Assembly (NCBI GenBank): GCA_016214445.1
Contig: JACROM010000027.1
Coordinates: 1-7,365, forward strand
DNA length: 7,365 nt
Reading direction: 5' to 3'
From: Microcaldota archaeon
GTDB taxonomy: Archaea; Micrarchaeota; Micrarchaeia; Norongarragalinales; Norongarragalinaceae
Of this stretch, positions 1-6,089 are shown one piece after another (the first letter of the stretch is position 1; every line of letters starts with the position of its first letter). Under the pieces are notes generated by a model that was not told where the DNA came from, did no database searches, and was given only the letters and a program-made list of their open reading frames with translations. Position numbers and translations under genes: made by a program.

Positions 1-2
1 AG

Positions 3-140
3 CGTTCTCTTAGAGGATTGTCGAACGCCGCTTGGACTATGCGTAAGGCGGTTGAAAAAATCCGTGATTCACTTCACGAGGTGAAACGAGTCTTACTGCA
101 ACGTCTTTATAGACGTAAACTCACAAATGCGATAGATTAG
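3..140 (+). CDS. Possible C-terminal end of an unidentified protein (partial, cut by window edge)
   Basis: An open frame enters from the left edge and runs 45 codons to a TAG at 138-140. The predicted tail is basic and amphipathic (segments such as MRKAVEKIRDSLHEV and LQRLYRRKL), suggesting one long helix or coiled coil. The frame converges on the eS6 gene and their stop codons overlap by about 4 bp (137-140), a packing style this genome appears to use. I do not recognise the protein. An open frame of this length is not rare by chance, and the same bases contain two hairpins (66-92 and 101-116), so this may instead be a structured 3' region of the eS6 operon. The two readings are not exclusive. 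Confidence 0.4.
   Translation, partial: RSLRGLSNAAWTMRKAVEKIRDSLHEVKRVLLQRLYRRKLTNAID
55..116 (-). terminator. Hairpins plus T-run downstream of the eS6 operon
   Basis: Reading on the minus strand past the eS6 stop, there is a perfect 6-bp stem (101-106 with 111-116, 4-nt loop). Next comes an imperfect 12-bp stem (66-77 with 81-92, 3-nt loop; 10 of 12 positions pair if one G:U is allowed). A run of six T on the minus strand follows at 60-55. Archaeal termination relies mainly on oligo-T tracts, so this is a plausible 3' end for the aIF5B-htpX-eS6 transcript. The T-run is short and no experimental support can be seen. Confidence 0.4.
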
Positions 141-562
141 TTCTTCCCTTCCTTCTTCTCGCCTTCTGCCTTCTTTTCCTTCGGCTTTTGTGTGAAACCG
201 AGCTCTTCCAAGCTTTTGGCTCCGGCAGTGGTGATTTTAGCGTTGATTTGCGCGATGTGCTGGGCTATTGTGTTGCCGCATACGCGCTTCTTCACTTTCG
301 TGCCTTTCGGCAGTTTCGCCCTTATGCCCGCTCCTGAGTTTATCATGGCGTCAACGTACTTGGATGCGGGAATATCCTCCCTCATGGGCGTGCCGTCGTT
401 TGTGGAGCCGCCGGTTAGCTGCAGCTCGTAGCCGTCCAGGCCGATTATGCTTCCGGACACTTTCTCGCCGATTTTCTTTCCGAACAGCTGGCCTTCCTTG
501 GCCTTGTCCACTTCCTTCTGGAATGATTTTCCATTTTTAGGGTCGCTGAACACGATCTTCAC
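137..562 (-). CDS. rps6e: Small-subunit ribosomal protein eS6 (S6e)
   Basis: Ribosomal protein of the 30S subunit, shared by archaea and eukaryotes and absent from bacteria. The 141-residue product starts MKIVFSDP, carries the S6e signature LTGGSTNDGTPM at about residues 49-60, and has a basic KVKKRVCGNTI segment near 90-98. It ends in a lysine/glutamate-rich tail (KKAEGEKKEGKN), a little longer than a minimal archaeal S6e. The start is GTG at 562. It is supported by a GAGGTG ribosome site exactly 7 nt upstream, which overlaps the htpX stop codon. It is the last gene of the aIF5B-htpX-eS6 operon. eS6 and aIF5B are known neighbours in many archaeal genomes, which supports both calls. Confidence 0.96.
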   Translation of the reverse strand: MKIVFSDPKNGKSFQKEVDKAKEGQLFGKKIGEKVSGSIIGLDGYELQLTGGSTNDGTPMREDIPASKYVDAMINSGAGIRAKLPKGTKVKKRVCGNTIAQHIAQINAKITTAGAKSLEELGFTQKPKEKKAEGEKKEGKN

Positions 563-569
563 TTGAAAA

Positions 570-575
570 CACCTC
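570..575 (-). promoter_or_regulatory. Ribosome binding site of eS6, overlapping the htpX stop
   Basis: On the minus strand GAGGTG lies 7 nt before the GTG start at 562. Its first base is the last base of the htpX TAG. This decides the GTG start and implies coupling of eS6 translation to the end of htpX. Confidence 0.8.
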
Positions 576-1576
576 TAAACGTCTTTGACGGAGATTTTAC
601 CGTATTGAATGTCCTTTTTAATTGCTTCCAGGGCATCGATGCGCTTGTAGGTGAACGGGTGAGTGGAGAACCACTCGAATCCGCCGCGTTTCCGTTCCCA
701 TTCAATGGCATGGTTTATCTCATCTGCCCGTACGGGAATCTTTTCAACGGACTCGCTTTCCGCCACCTCCTCGCCCAGGCTTTTTCCTCCCGGGTTCTCG
801 TACGGGTCGGAGATGTAGAACGCCCGGAGCGATCTGCTGGATTCCGAGGGCGCGGGGTGCACTCCGTAGCCTATCTTCGCCAAGGCGGTCTGAAGAGCTG
901 TCGGGTTGCGTGTAGCTACTGCGCTGAACGCGTCGGCGTACTTTTCCCTGGTGCGGGAAAGGTACATCACGAGCATCTGCGAAATAAACTGCGCTACTAT
1001 AGCCCCCACGAAAACCAGTATCGCCCCGGCGAGTCCCCTGTCGCGGTCGCGAGGAGCGAACAGGACTATTAGGTAATAAGCGAGCAGCGGAACCATGGAC
1101 GCCAGAGTCATAACCGCCACGTCCCAGTGCTTGATGTGGCCGATTTCGTGCGCTACAACCGCCTTGACTTCGTCCTTGTTGAGCACGTTGAGCAGCCCTG
1201 CGTGTATGGCTATGTTGGAGTCGTCGGGCGTCCTTCCAAAGGCGAACGCGTTGGGCGAGGCGTCCTGTACGAGATAGATTTTGGGTTTCTTCACTCTGGT
1301 TTGGTTGCAGATTTCGTCAATCATCGCGTGTATCTGCGGGTAGTCCTGCGCGCTTATTTCCCTCATGCGCGTAATCCACTTTATGATTACGGGCCCAAGC
1401 CAGAACTGTATGGCTGTCATGGCTATTACGAACAGCAGAACCATGGCCAGTCCTGCGCCCATGCCGAGCGAAGGGCCGTAAAAGTACAGTATTAGGCCGC
1501 CTATTGCTGCGAGGAAACCGAACAGCAGCGCAAGAGTCAGCATCATGGTCGTCTTTAACGCGCTTAGCGAACTCAT
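575..1576 (-). CDS. htpX: HtpX-like membrane zinc metalloprotease (M48 family)
   Basis: Membrane-bound endopeptidase that degrades damaged or misfolded membrane proteins. The 333-residue product has two N-terminal hydrophobic segments (about 11-33 and 39-65), then the zinc motif HEIGH at 143-147. Two further hydrophobic stretches follow (about 153-174 and 182-206), and then the family motif SRTREKYADAFSA, in which E211 is the likely third zinc ligand. The C-terminal STHPFTYKRIDAL is also typical of HtpX. The catalytic residues are all present, so it should be active, with its catalytic face in the cytoplasm. The ATG at 1576 has an AGGTGG site 7 nt upstream. It lies 15 bp after aIF5B and 12 bp before eS6 in the same operon, so it is expected to be made along with translation components. 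Confidence 0.95.
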   Translation of the reverse strand: MSSLSALKTTMMLTLALLFGFLAAIGGLILYFYGPSLGMGAGLAMVLLFVIAMTAIQFWLGPVIIKWITRMREISAQDYPQIHAMIDEICNQTRVKKPKIYLVQDASPNAFAFGRTPDDSNIAIHAGLLNVLNKDEVKAVVAHEIGHIKHWDVAVMTLASMVPLLAYYLIVLFAPRDRDRGLAGAILVFVGAIVAQFISQMLVMYLSRTREKYADAFSAVATRNPTALQTALAKIGYGVHPAPSESSRSLRAFYISDPYENPGGKSLGEEVAESESVEKIPVRADEINHAIEWERKRGGFEWFSTHPFTYKRIDALEAIKKDIQYGKISVKDV

Positions 1577-1583
1577 TTCAAAA

Positions 1584-1589
1584 CCACCT
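1584..1589 (-). promoter_or_regulatory. Ribosome binding site of htpX
   Basis: AGGTGG on the minus strand, 7 nt before the ATG at 1576, in the 15-bp gap after the aIF5B stop. The spacing equals that of the eS6 site, which gives a local reference for choosing other starts in the window. Confidence 0.8.
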
Positions 1590-1591
1590 TT

Positions 1592-3358
1592 TTACTTGAA
1601 CAGTATTGTCCCTTTTATTCTTTTTATCTCTTCCAGCAGCTCGATTTCCCCTGGCTGCAACGCTTGCAAGTATCTGTCCTCGAGTGTTTTCGCGTCATCA
1701 CGGGGCACGTCGGCGTAAAGTATTTGTTCTTCCGTTACCTGTTTTCCGAAAACCGCGCCGTCTATGCTTATGGCGACCTGTTTCCCTTTCTTCGCCTCTT
1801 CAACAGGCCTCTTCTGTTCCTGCATTGCTTTTATGGTGCCGATGCTTTCGCCTTTTTTGTTCATTAGGCCGGTTCCCTTTTTGATTCTTCCCTCAAGCAC
1901 TTCCACTCCTACTATGCATGGCTTGCACGCGCGGAAGCAATGCCCGACCAGGACCCTGATTTTCGCTGGCAAAGTCAGCGTAGCGAAGGCGTGCTTCCTT
2001 GTTTTGAGCTCTTCCTCTTCCCTCCACTTCTGGTAGTTCAAGATGAGGTTGTATATTATTTTTTCCTCGAACAGCTTCACTTCCTCCTCTTCAGCCAGTT
2101 TCCTTATATCTTCATCCGTATCTTCGTGGAAAGAGAATACCGCGCCCAAGTTCTTGTTTTTGGTCCTCATTGCTGACGCTATTGTTATGTCGTTCTTGCT
2201 CACCTTGCCTATGCTCGCTTTTTTAACCGGAATCTTCTCGTGCCTGAGCAGCTTTGTTATCGCCTCGAGGCTGCCGAGCGAGTCCGCCTTGAGAACAACC
2301 CCTTCTTTGTCGCTTTCGAACAGTACGGTTTTCACTTCTTCCTCTATCTTCTTTTTCGCTTCCCCGATGTTGCCGCTGAGTACGCTTGAGCCAGCCAGTG
2401 CCTTGTCGGCGTTTTCGCACGACACCTTCACTCCGCACGCAGCTGCCACTTCATTCACGGAGTCGAACTTCTGCCTCGGGTCGCGCATCTCGTCCATCGG
2501 CTTCGGCTTGAGCAACGCCTTGATTTTTCCTTCAGCGGGCCCGTTCTTTGTTGCGAAAACTATGGTTTCCCCCTGTTTCAGCATTCCGTCGTAGAGTATG
2601 ACGTCCAACGTTTTGCCCAATCCCCGCTCTTCCTTGACTTCGAGTATGCTGCCTTTTGCTGTTTCGGACAGCGTGAGCCTTTTTTCGAGGAACTTCTGCG
2701 CCAACCCGGCAGCGTAAAGCAGCAGTTCGCTCAACCCCTCCTTTGTTTTTGCGCTTACGGGCACTATGAGTATCTGTTTCTTGAAGTCAGCAGCGTTGTC
2801 GAACCTCTCTGCCTGGAAGCCGAACTCGTACAACTTCCCTATGAGCGTGTATATCCTGTTGTCCATCTCCTGCTGCACATCGGGCCGCTGCTGCTTGTAG
2901 GATTCGCTGAAAACGCAGCCCTTGTTCTGCCATCCTCCGAGCGCGTCTATCTTGTTGAGAGCTACGAGAAACGGAGTCTTGTATTCTTTCAGGATTTGTA
3001 TTGCTTCCACTGTCTGCGGTTCTATTCCGCGGGTGATGTCCACCACCAGTATTGCCAGGTCAGCCACGCTTCCGCCTCTTTTCCTCAGGTTGGTGAATGC
3101 GTCGTGGCCAGGAGTGTCTATGAACAGCAGTCCGGGGATGGTGAAGGTCAGGGGCAGCTTTGACAGTACGGGCTTGCAGAAGTCCTTTATCGCTTCAAGC
3201 GGTATCTCGGACGCGCCGATGTGCTGGGTTATTCCTCCCACTTCCCTTGCCTGCACTCTAGTGTTGCGTATGGCATCCAACGTCGCTGTTTTGCCCGAGT
3301 CTACATGTCCCAAAACGCATAGAATAGGCTGGCGCAGTTTGGTTGTCATAAAATTCAC
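1592..3358 (-). CDS. infB: Translation initiation factor aIF5B (IF2-like GTPase)
   Basis: GTPase that promotes subunit joining and initiator tRNA placement. At 588 residues it has the usual archaeal length, with no intein and none of the long N-terminal extension seen in eukaryotic eIF5B. Motifs visible: P-loop GHVDSGKT at 17-24, switch I GGITQHIGA at 41-49, DTPGH at 81-85, NKID at 135-138 and SAK at 202-204. The remaining beta-barrel, IF2-like and C-terminal domains extend to LKRIKGTILFK-type ends typical of the family. The P-loop has Ser where EF-Tu-like factors have His, and yeast eIF5B has Thr there, so this is normal variation. The listed start is GTG at 3358. An in-frame ATG at 3349 (MTTKLRQPIL) is an equally good start. 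It is the first gene of the operon, with a TATA box at 3382-3388. Confidence 0.97.
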   Translation of the reverse strand: MNFMTTKLRQPILCVLGHVDSGKTATLDAIRNTRVQAREVGGITQHIGASEIPLEAIKDFCKPVLSKLPLTFTIPGLLFIDTPGHDAFTNLRKRGGSVADLAILVVDITRGIEPQTVEAIQILKEYKTPFLVALNKIDALGGWQNKGCVFSESYKQQRPDVQQEMDNRIYTLIGKLYEFGFQAERFDNAADFKKQILIVPVSAKTKEGLSELLLYAAGLAQKFLEKRLTLSETAKGSILEVKEERGLGKTLDVILYDGMLKQGETIVFATKNGPAEGKIKALLKPKPMDEMRDPRQKFDSVNEVAAACGVKVSCENADKALAGSSVLSGNIGEAKKKIEEEVKTVLFESDKEGVVLKADSLGSLEAITKLLRHEKIPVKKASIGKVSKNDITIASAMRTKNKNLGAVFSFHEDTDEDIRKLAEEEEVKLFEEKIIYNLILNYQKWREEEELKTRKHAFATLTLPAKIRVLVGHCFRACKPCIVGVEVLEGRIKKGTGLMNKKGESIGTIKAMQEQKRPVEEAKKGKQVAISIDGAVFGKQVTEEQILYADVPRDDAKTLEDRYLQALQPGEIELLEEIKRIKGTILFK

Positions 3359-3364
3359 TCAATG

Positions 3365-3371
3365 TTTTTAT
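3365..3371 (+). promoter_or_regulatory. TATA-like element for the LOG-like gene
   Basis: TTTTTAT on the plus strand, centred about 26-27 bp before the ATG at 3395, so the transcript would start at or next to the start codon. It lies between the aIF5B TATA box and the aIF5B start, so the two promoters interleave. The element is weak in sequence and the spacing is the main argument. Confidence 0.4.
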
Positions 3372-3381
3372 GCTTTGGCGG

Positions 3382-3388
3382 TTATAAA
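3382..3388 (-). promoter_or_regulatory. TATA box of the aIF5B-htpX-eS6 operon
   Basis: TTTATAA on the minus strand, centred about 26 bp before position 3359. This puts the transcript start within a base or two of the GTG at 3358, so the mRNA would be leaderless or have only a leader of about 10 nt before the ATG at 3349. This is inference from the spacing. Confidence 0.5.
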
Positions 3389-3394
3389 TCTATT

Positions 3395-3934
3395 ATGAAA
3401 GTGGCGGTCATAGGCCGCTGCACTCCTCCTTTCGAGAAAGGCTTGGTTGCGGCAGCTGAAAAGTTGGGTAGCGAGCTTGCCAAGCGCGGTCATGTTGTGT
3501 TGAGCGGCGCTTGCGCTGGCTTGCCTCATTACGCTGTTGACGCAGCTTACTCGCAAGGCGCCAAGACAGTTGGTTATTCTCCGGCTGCAGACCGCGAGCA
3601 GCACGTAAAAGATTTTTCCTCCCCGTTTTCCGGTTTTTCCGAGCTTCGCTTTTACGGCGACCGTTCGTGGAGCAGCGTGAAGAACTTCACTTGGCGCTCA
3701 GCTCATCTGGTTGACGACGCGGACGCTGTTCTTTGTATTGACGGAAGCTGGGGAACTGTCAGCGAGATTGCATTGGTTTTCATCACCGAAAAGCCATTCG
3801 GCGTTTTGGAGACCGGCGGGGCCGCCTCGTTCATCCGCGAGATGGAAGCGAAGCTTGCCAAAAGAAGAAAAACTCCGGTAATATACGAGAGGGACCCTGT
3901 GAAGTTGGTTGAGCGGACGTTAAACTCCTGTTGA
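3395..3934 (+). CDS. SLOG/LOG-like Rossmann-fold protein with altered catalytic motif
   Basis: Predicted soluble nucleotide-binding protein of the LOG/SLOG superfamily (nucleotide phosphoribohydrolases and nucleotide sensors). I start it at ATG 3395 (MKVAVIGRCTPP, 179 residues) because the beta strand MKVAVIG is the expected family N-terminus. A further 11 residues upstream are open but look non-coding. SGACAGLPHYAVDAAYSQGA (37-56) matches the glycine-rich region followed by the small-residue helix. R101 and the DDADAVLCIDGSWGTVSE block (107-124) match the second conserved region. LOG enzymes there have PGGxGTxxE, whereas here the PGG is replaced by DGS, so cytokinin-type LOG activity is doubtful. 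Its last codons and stop lie inside the left 73-bp repeat. The true substrate is unknown. Confidence 0.75.
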   Translation: MKVAVIGRCTPPFEKGLVAAAEKLGSELAKRGHVVLSGACAGLPHYAVDAAYSQGAKTVGYSPAADREQHVKDFSSPFSGFSELRFYGDRSWSSVKNFTWRSAHLVDDADAVLCIDGSWGTVSEIALVFITEKPFGVLETGGAASFIREMEAKLAKRRKTPVIYERDPVKLVERTLNSC

Positions 3935-3996
3935 ACCGAAACCGCCCTGTCCGCGCCTGCTTTCCTTCAGTTCTTCGGTTTCCTGAAAATCAGCCC
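3920..3996 (-). pseudogene. Orphan 3' end of dut (left repeat copy)
   Basis: This stretch encodes the last 24 residues of dUTPase (ADFQ... to ...GFGSTGV) in the same frame as the intact gene at 6090-6518, then stops at a TAA on the minus strand at 3922-3920. Upstream of 3996 the similarity ends abruptly: the frame stays open to 4079 but the residues no longer resemble dUTPase and there is no start codon. It is therefore a left-over gene end, not a gene. Its stop gives a tail one residue shorter than the intact gene, which suggests this was the original chromosomal end of dut. Confidence 0.8.
3924..3996. repeat. 73-bp direct repeat, left copy (candidate attL)
   Basis: Identical base for base to 6097-6169, offset 2173 bp. 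It begins ACTCCTGTTGAACCG and ends TGAAAATCAGCCC. The bases just outside differ at both ends. The left copy contains the last four codons and the stop of the LOG-like gene on the plus strand and the dut tail on the minus strand. Confidence 0.95.
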
Positions 3997-4025
3997 GCCA
4001 GCTGTAATCGCAGTAATTGGAGGCG

Positions 4026-4032
4026 TTTTTTT
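4026..4032 (+). terminator. T7 run downstream of the LOG-like gene
   Basis: A run of seven T on the plus strand about 90 bp after the LOG stop, just inside the island. It could end LOG transcripts in the archaeal oligo-T manner and insulate the island from LOG read-through. Confidence 0.4.
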
Positions 4033-4132
4033 GGTGAAGGTCTTTCAGTTCGCGTGTCGAAAGGCGTCGAAGCGGAGGTTATAGTTAGCGACACAAGTTT
4101 TTGTACAATCGTCGTTGCTAACTAGATAGCAG

Positions 4133-4165
4133 GTGACGCCTCTTTCGTATAAAGATTTGCGTCAC
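4133..4165. repeat. Two-tier hairpin ahead of the array, with internal TATA-like box
   Basis: Outer stem GTGACGC (4133-4139) with GCGTCAC (4159-4165); inner stem TCTTT (4141-4145) with AAAGA (4151-4155) around a 5-nt loop. The loop region contains TATAAAG at 4148-4154. If used as a TATA box on the plus strand, transcription would start near 4177 and cover the whole hairpin array. The promoter role is speculative. Confidence 0.5.
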
Positions 4166-4228
4166 TTGCTGTAGACGCGAAGTGTTTTTGCGGGAAGGCG
4201 AGCGTATGGGCGGGAAGTTGCATATAGC

Positions 4229-4484
4229 AAACCAAGAAAATACGACGAAATAGTCTTGGTTTCCGCACAAATTGCAACAAGCAATTTGTGGGACCCGCAA
4301 GTCCTGAAAGGACTTGCTAGGCGCTATCTACCAAACGGCGCGAAAGTGATGCAAACCGCTTGTCGGTTTGCAGCACGACGCAAATTCCGCATGGAATTTG
4401 CGACGCCACACAAATCGCGAAGGCGATTTGTGCTGTGTTGCAAGCCACTCGAAGTGGCTTGCATCATCTCGCGAGACTTTCGCG
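4229..4484. repeat. Array of perfect hairpins at about 30-bp spacing (candidate structured RNA or recombination site)
   Basis: Hairpins by arm positions: 4229-4237/4254-4262; 4266-4275/4281-4290; 4297-4305/4309-4317; weak 4321-4324/4338-4341; 4350-4358/4364-4372; 4379-4388/4393-4402; 4409-4418/4423-4432; 4439-4449/4453-4463; short 4470-4474/4480-4484. Arms are 9-11 bp without mismatch and loops mostly 3-5 nt. Hairpins are separated mostly by 6-nt linkers and their centres are roughly 24-33 bp apart. Most left arms share an outer GCAA or CACAAA motif, while the inner stem differs in each but always stays paired. That pattern points to selection for structure rather than for one protein-binding sequence. 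It is not a CRISPR array, because there is no constant repeat with unique spacers. Confidence 0.8.
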
Positions 4485-4506
4485 GTTTGGCATAATCAGT
4501 TGAGGG

Positions 4507-4525
4507 TGTTTACTTTCAGTAAACA
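4507..4525 (+). promoter_or_regulatory. Palindrome just upstream of abiEi (candidate operator)
   Basis: Arms TGTTTACT (4507-4514) and AGTAAACA (4518-4525) around 3 nt, ending 8 bp before the TTG start of abiEi. It is AT-rich and lacks the GCAA motif of the upstream array, so it looks like a separate element. Known AbiEi antitoxins repress their own promoter through inverted repeats, which makes this the best operator candidate. It could equally be a short leader hairpin. Confidence 0.4.
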
Positions 4526-4533
4526 AAAATAAA

Positions 4534-5190
4534 TTGAGAACTTTGTTCGCCGGAAAAGCAATCGAAGTAATTCGCGTGTTGCTCGTGGACTATCCCGCGG
4601 AGTTGACTTTGCGCGCGATTTGCGGCAAGGCGGAAGTTTCCCTGCGATGGGCATCCGTAGTCGCCAACGCGCTGATTCGCGAGAACTTCGCCCTCCGAGA
4701 ATCCCAGAAATCCGCACTCAAGATAATGGCCCCGCTGGACTTGCTCAAGCGATGGGCTGCAGTCAACAACTTCGTTGCCAACACCAAATTCGCCGATTAT
4801 TACTCGAAGGAAGAGGACGTAACCAAGTTCTTCAGCCAATTCAAGACAAAGAAAGGACCAAAATACGCTTTGGCCACTCTCGCAGGGGGCCTGTTAACCG
4901 CTCCGTTCGTCCGCCCGACCAACGTTCACTTGTACGTAAAAAGCAAAGAAGACGCAAAAAAATGGGCGGAACGCCTTGGTCTGATGCCAGTTGAAAAGAA
5001 CGGGAATGTGAGGTTTGCCATCGCTGAAAGCCCGGGAGTTTTCTATGGCGCCAGGGAAATTGACGGCGTCAAGGTAGTTTCAGACGTGCAGCTTTACGTT
5101 GACCTGCTCAATTATCCCGGACGGGGCGAGGAAGCCGCCCAAGCGGTTTTAAGGGTAATAGAGAAGAGATGGAAAGAACAAAAAGGCTGA
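4534..5190 (+). CDS. abiEi: AbiEi-type antitoxin / transcriptional repressor (type IV TA)
   Basis: A 218-residue protein with an N-terminal winged helix-turn-helix (about 6-65: AIEVIRVLLVDYPAELTLRAI... then a recognition helix around RWASVVANALI). The C-terminal domain has the AbiEi pattern: YALATLAGGLLTAPFVRP, a strand NVHLYV, and VSDVQLYVDLLNYPGRGEEAA near the end. In characterised AbiE systems this protein represses the operon and counteracts the toxin without binding it. The start is TTG at 4534; no ATG is available, an in-frame stop lies at 4501-4503, and no clear ribosome site is seen, so the exact start is uncertain. abiEii follows after 6 bp. Domain recognition is from sequence pattern alone. 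Confidence 0.8.
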   Translation: MRTLFAGKAIEVIRVLLVDYPAELTLRAICGKAEVSLRWASVVANALIRENFALRESQKSALKIMAPLDLLKRWAAVNNFVANTKFADYYSKEEDVTKFFSQFKTKKGPKYALATLAGGLLTAPFVRPTNVHLYVKSKEDAKKWAERLGLMPVEKNGNVRFAIAESPGVFYGAREIDGVKVVSDVQLYVDLLNYPGRGEEAAQAVLRVIEKRWKEQKG

Positions 5191-5196
5191 CTTGAA

Positions 5197-6009
5197 ATGT
5201 ACGCGAAAGAAGTCACCGAAGCATCGAAATCCGCGTTGCTTGAGCTGGGCCTGTCGCTCAAGCGCTACCACGACGACATGGTCCTGACCGGCGGCTGGGC
5301 GCCATACTTCATCACGAAAGGCTACTTTTCCCACTGCGGAAGCATCGATATTGATTTGGTGCTGAAGACGAAGATAATGCCCAAATACGACACGATACGG
5401 AAAAGCATTATCGGCCTCGGCTACACTGCCGAGAACCCTTTTCGTTATTCTCGAATCGTCAGGTCGCCCGTTGATGGCAAGGAATACGAGATCCACTTGG
5501 ACTTCCTTTGCGAAAAAGAAGGAACAAAGTACGTCAACTTCCAGAACGTGCAGGACAGCTTGCAAGCCTTTGTTTTTGACGGTCTGAGCCTGACGTTCGA
5601 CTTCAACTTCGAGCAGGAAATAAGCACGGTCTTACCTGACAATGGCGAAGCAAGGACCAATTTCAAAGTCGTAGATCTTGCCGGCTCCATGGTGCTGAAA
5701 GGACAGGCATTGGACGGACGCGCGAAACCGAAGGATTCCTACGACATTTTCGCCTTGACGCACTATCTTGGAGGGCCAAGACCGGCAGCAGATTACTTCA
5801 ATCGAAAATATGCCGGAATAAAGATGACTTCCGCAAACGAGAAGATTCTCAAACATTCCCTCCGGGTAATACGCGACAAATTCAAGAACGCGAGCCAGAT
5901 GGGGCCTTTCCAAGTCGCTGCTTTTACGGAAAACAAGTACTCCCGTGAGGCTGTCGCAAACCAAGTCAACGAATTTCTGGATGCGTTGATCGTTAAAGGG
6001 TTGGCTTGA
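5197..6009 (+). CDS. abiEii: AbiEii-type nucleotidyltransferase toxin (type IV TA)
   Basis: A 270-residue protein of the DNA polymerase beta-like nucleotidyltransferase superfamily, AbiEii/AbiGii group. Motif I is complete: LTGGWAPYF (30-38) then GSIDIDLVL (48-56), with S49, D51 and D53 in the metal/NTP-binding arrangement. D102 in EIHLDFL is a plausible third carboxylate. The family signature K168...R175...KPKDSYDIFAL (177-187) is also intact. Family members bind GTP or other NTPs, and relatives transfer nucleotides to tRNA to stop translation; abortive phage defence is the known role of AbiE. All key residues are present, so it is predicted active and held in check by abiEi upstream. It is followed by a stem and T-run that probably end the operon. 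Confidence 0.87.
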   Translation: MYAKEVTEASKSALLELGLSLKRYHDDMVLTGGWAPYFITKGYFSHCGSIDIDLVLKTKIMPKYDTIRKSIIGLGYTAENPFRYSRIVRSPVDGKEYEIHLDFLCEKEGTKYVNFQNVQDSLQAFVFDGLSLTFDFNFEQEISTVLPDNGEARTNFKVVDLAGSMVLKGQALDGRAKPKDSYDIFALTHYLGGPRPAADYFNRKYAGIKMTSANEKILKHSLRVIRDKFKNASQMGPFQVAAFTENKYSREAVANQVNEFLDALIVKGLA

Positions 6010-6089
6010 TCAAAACCACGAGTCAGCGAGTAGCTAACGGGAAAGGAGTGCTTCTTGGTTTGGTCAAGGCGAACGTCTGAGATTTTTTT
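6005..6089 (+). terminator. Terminator of the abiE operon
   Basis: A long imperfect stem (6005-6018 with 6056-6068, one G:U pair and one bulge) starts within the abiEii stop region. It is followed by seven T at 6083-6089 just before the right repeat. This would stop abiE transcription before it runs antisense into dut. Confidence 0.5.

Noticed and set aside
1..60. tRNA or C/D-box RNA at the left edge
   Set aside because: No T-loop consensus, no cloverleaf arms of the right length and no C or D box were found.
563..1072. Plus-strand open frame of 169 codons antisense to htpX
   Set aside because: htpX has complete family motifs on the other strand and a good ribosome site; this frame is a shadow with no recognisable features.
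3998..4078. Continuation of the dut-tail frame beyond the left repeat as a fusion gene
   Set aside because: The frame stays open but has no start codon before the stop at 4079-4081 and no dUTPase similarity, so it is only a remnant.
4118..4300. Minus-strand open frame of 60 codons
   Set aside because: It starts inside the first strong hairpins, has no ribosome site and no recognisable domain, and is probably a by-product of the palindromic DNA.
4229..4484. CRISPR array
   Set aside because: The period of about 30 bp is tempting, but there is no constant repeat alternating with unique spacers; each unit is itself a palindrome with its own sequence and no cas gene is present.
4256..4495. Plus-strand open frame of 79 codons over the hairpin array
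   Set aside because: It consists almost entirely of perfect inverted repeats, has no ribosome site, and its residues (several CR/AARR-type runs) follow from the palindromes rather than from a protein fold.
4516..4839. Minus-strand open frame opposite abiEi
   Set aside because: Antisense to a clear AbiEi-pattern protein; no start signal or domain.
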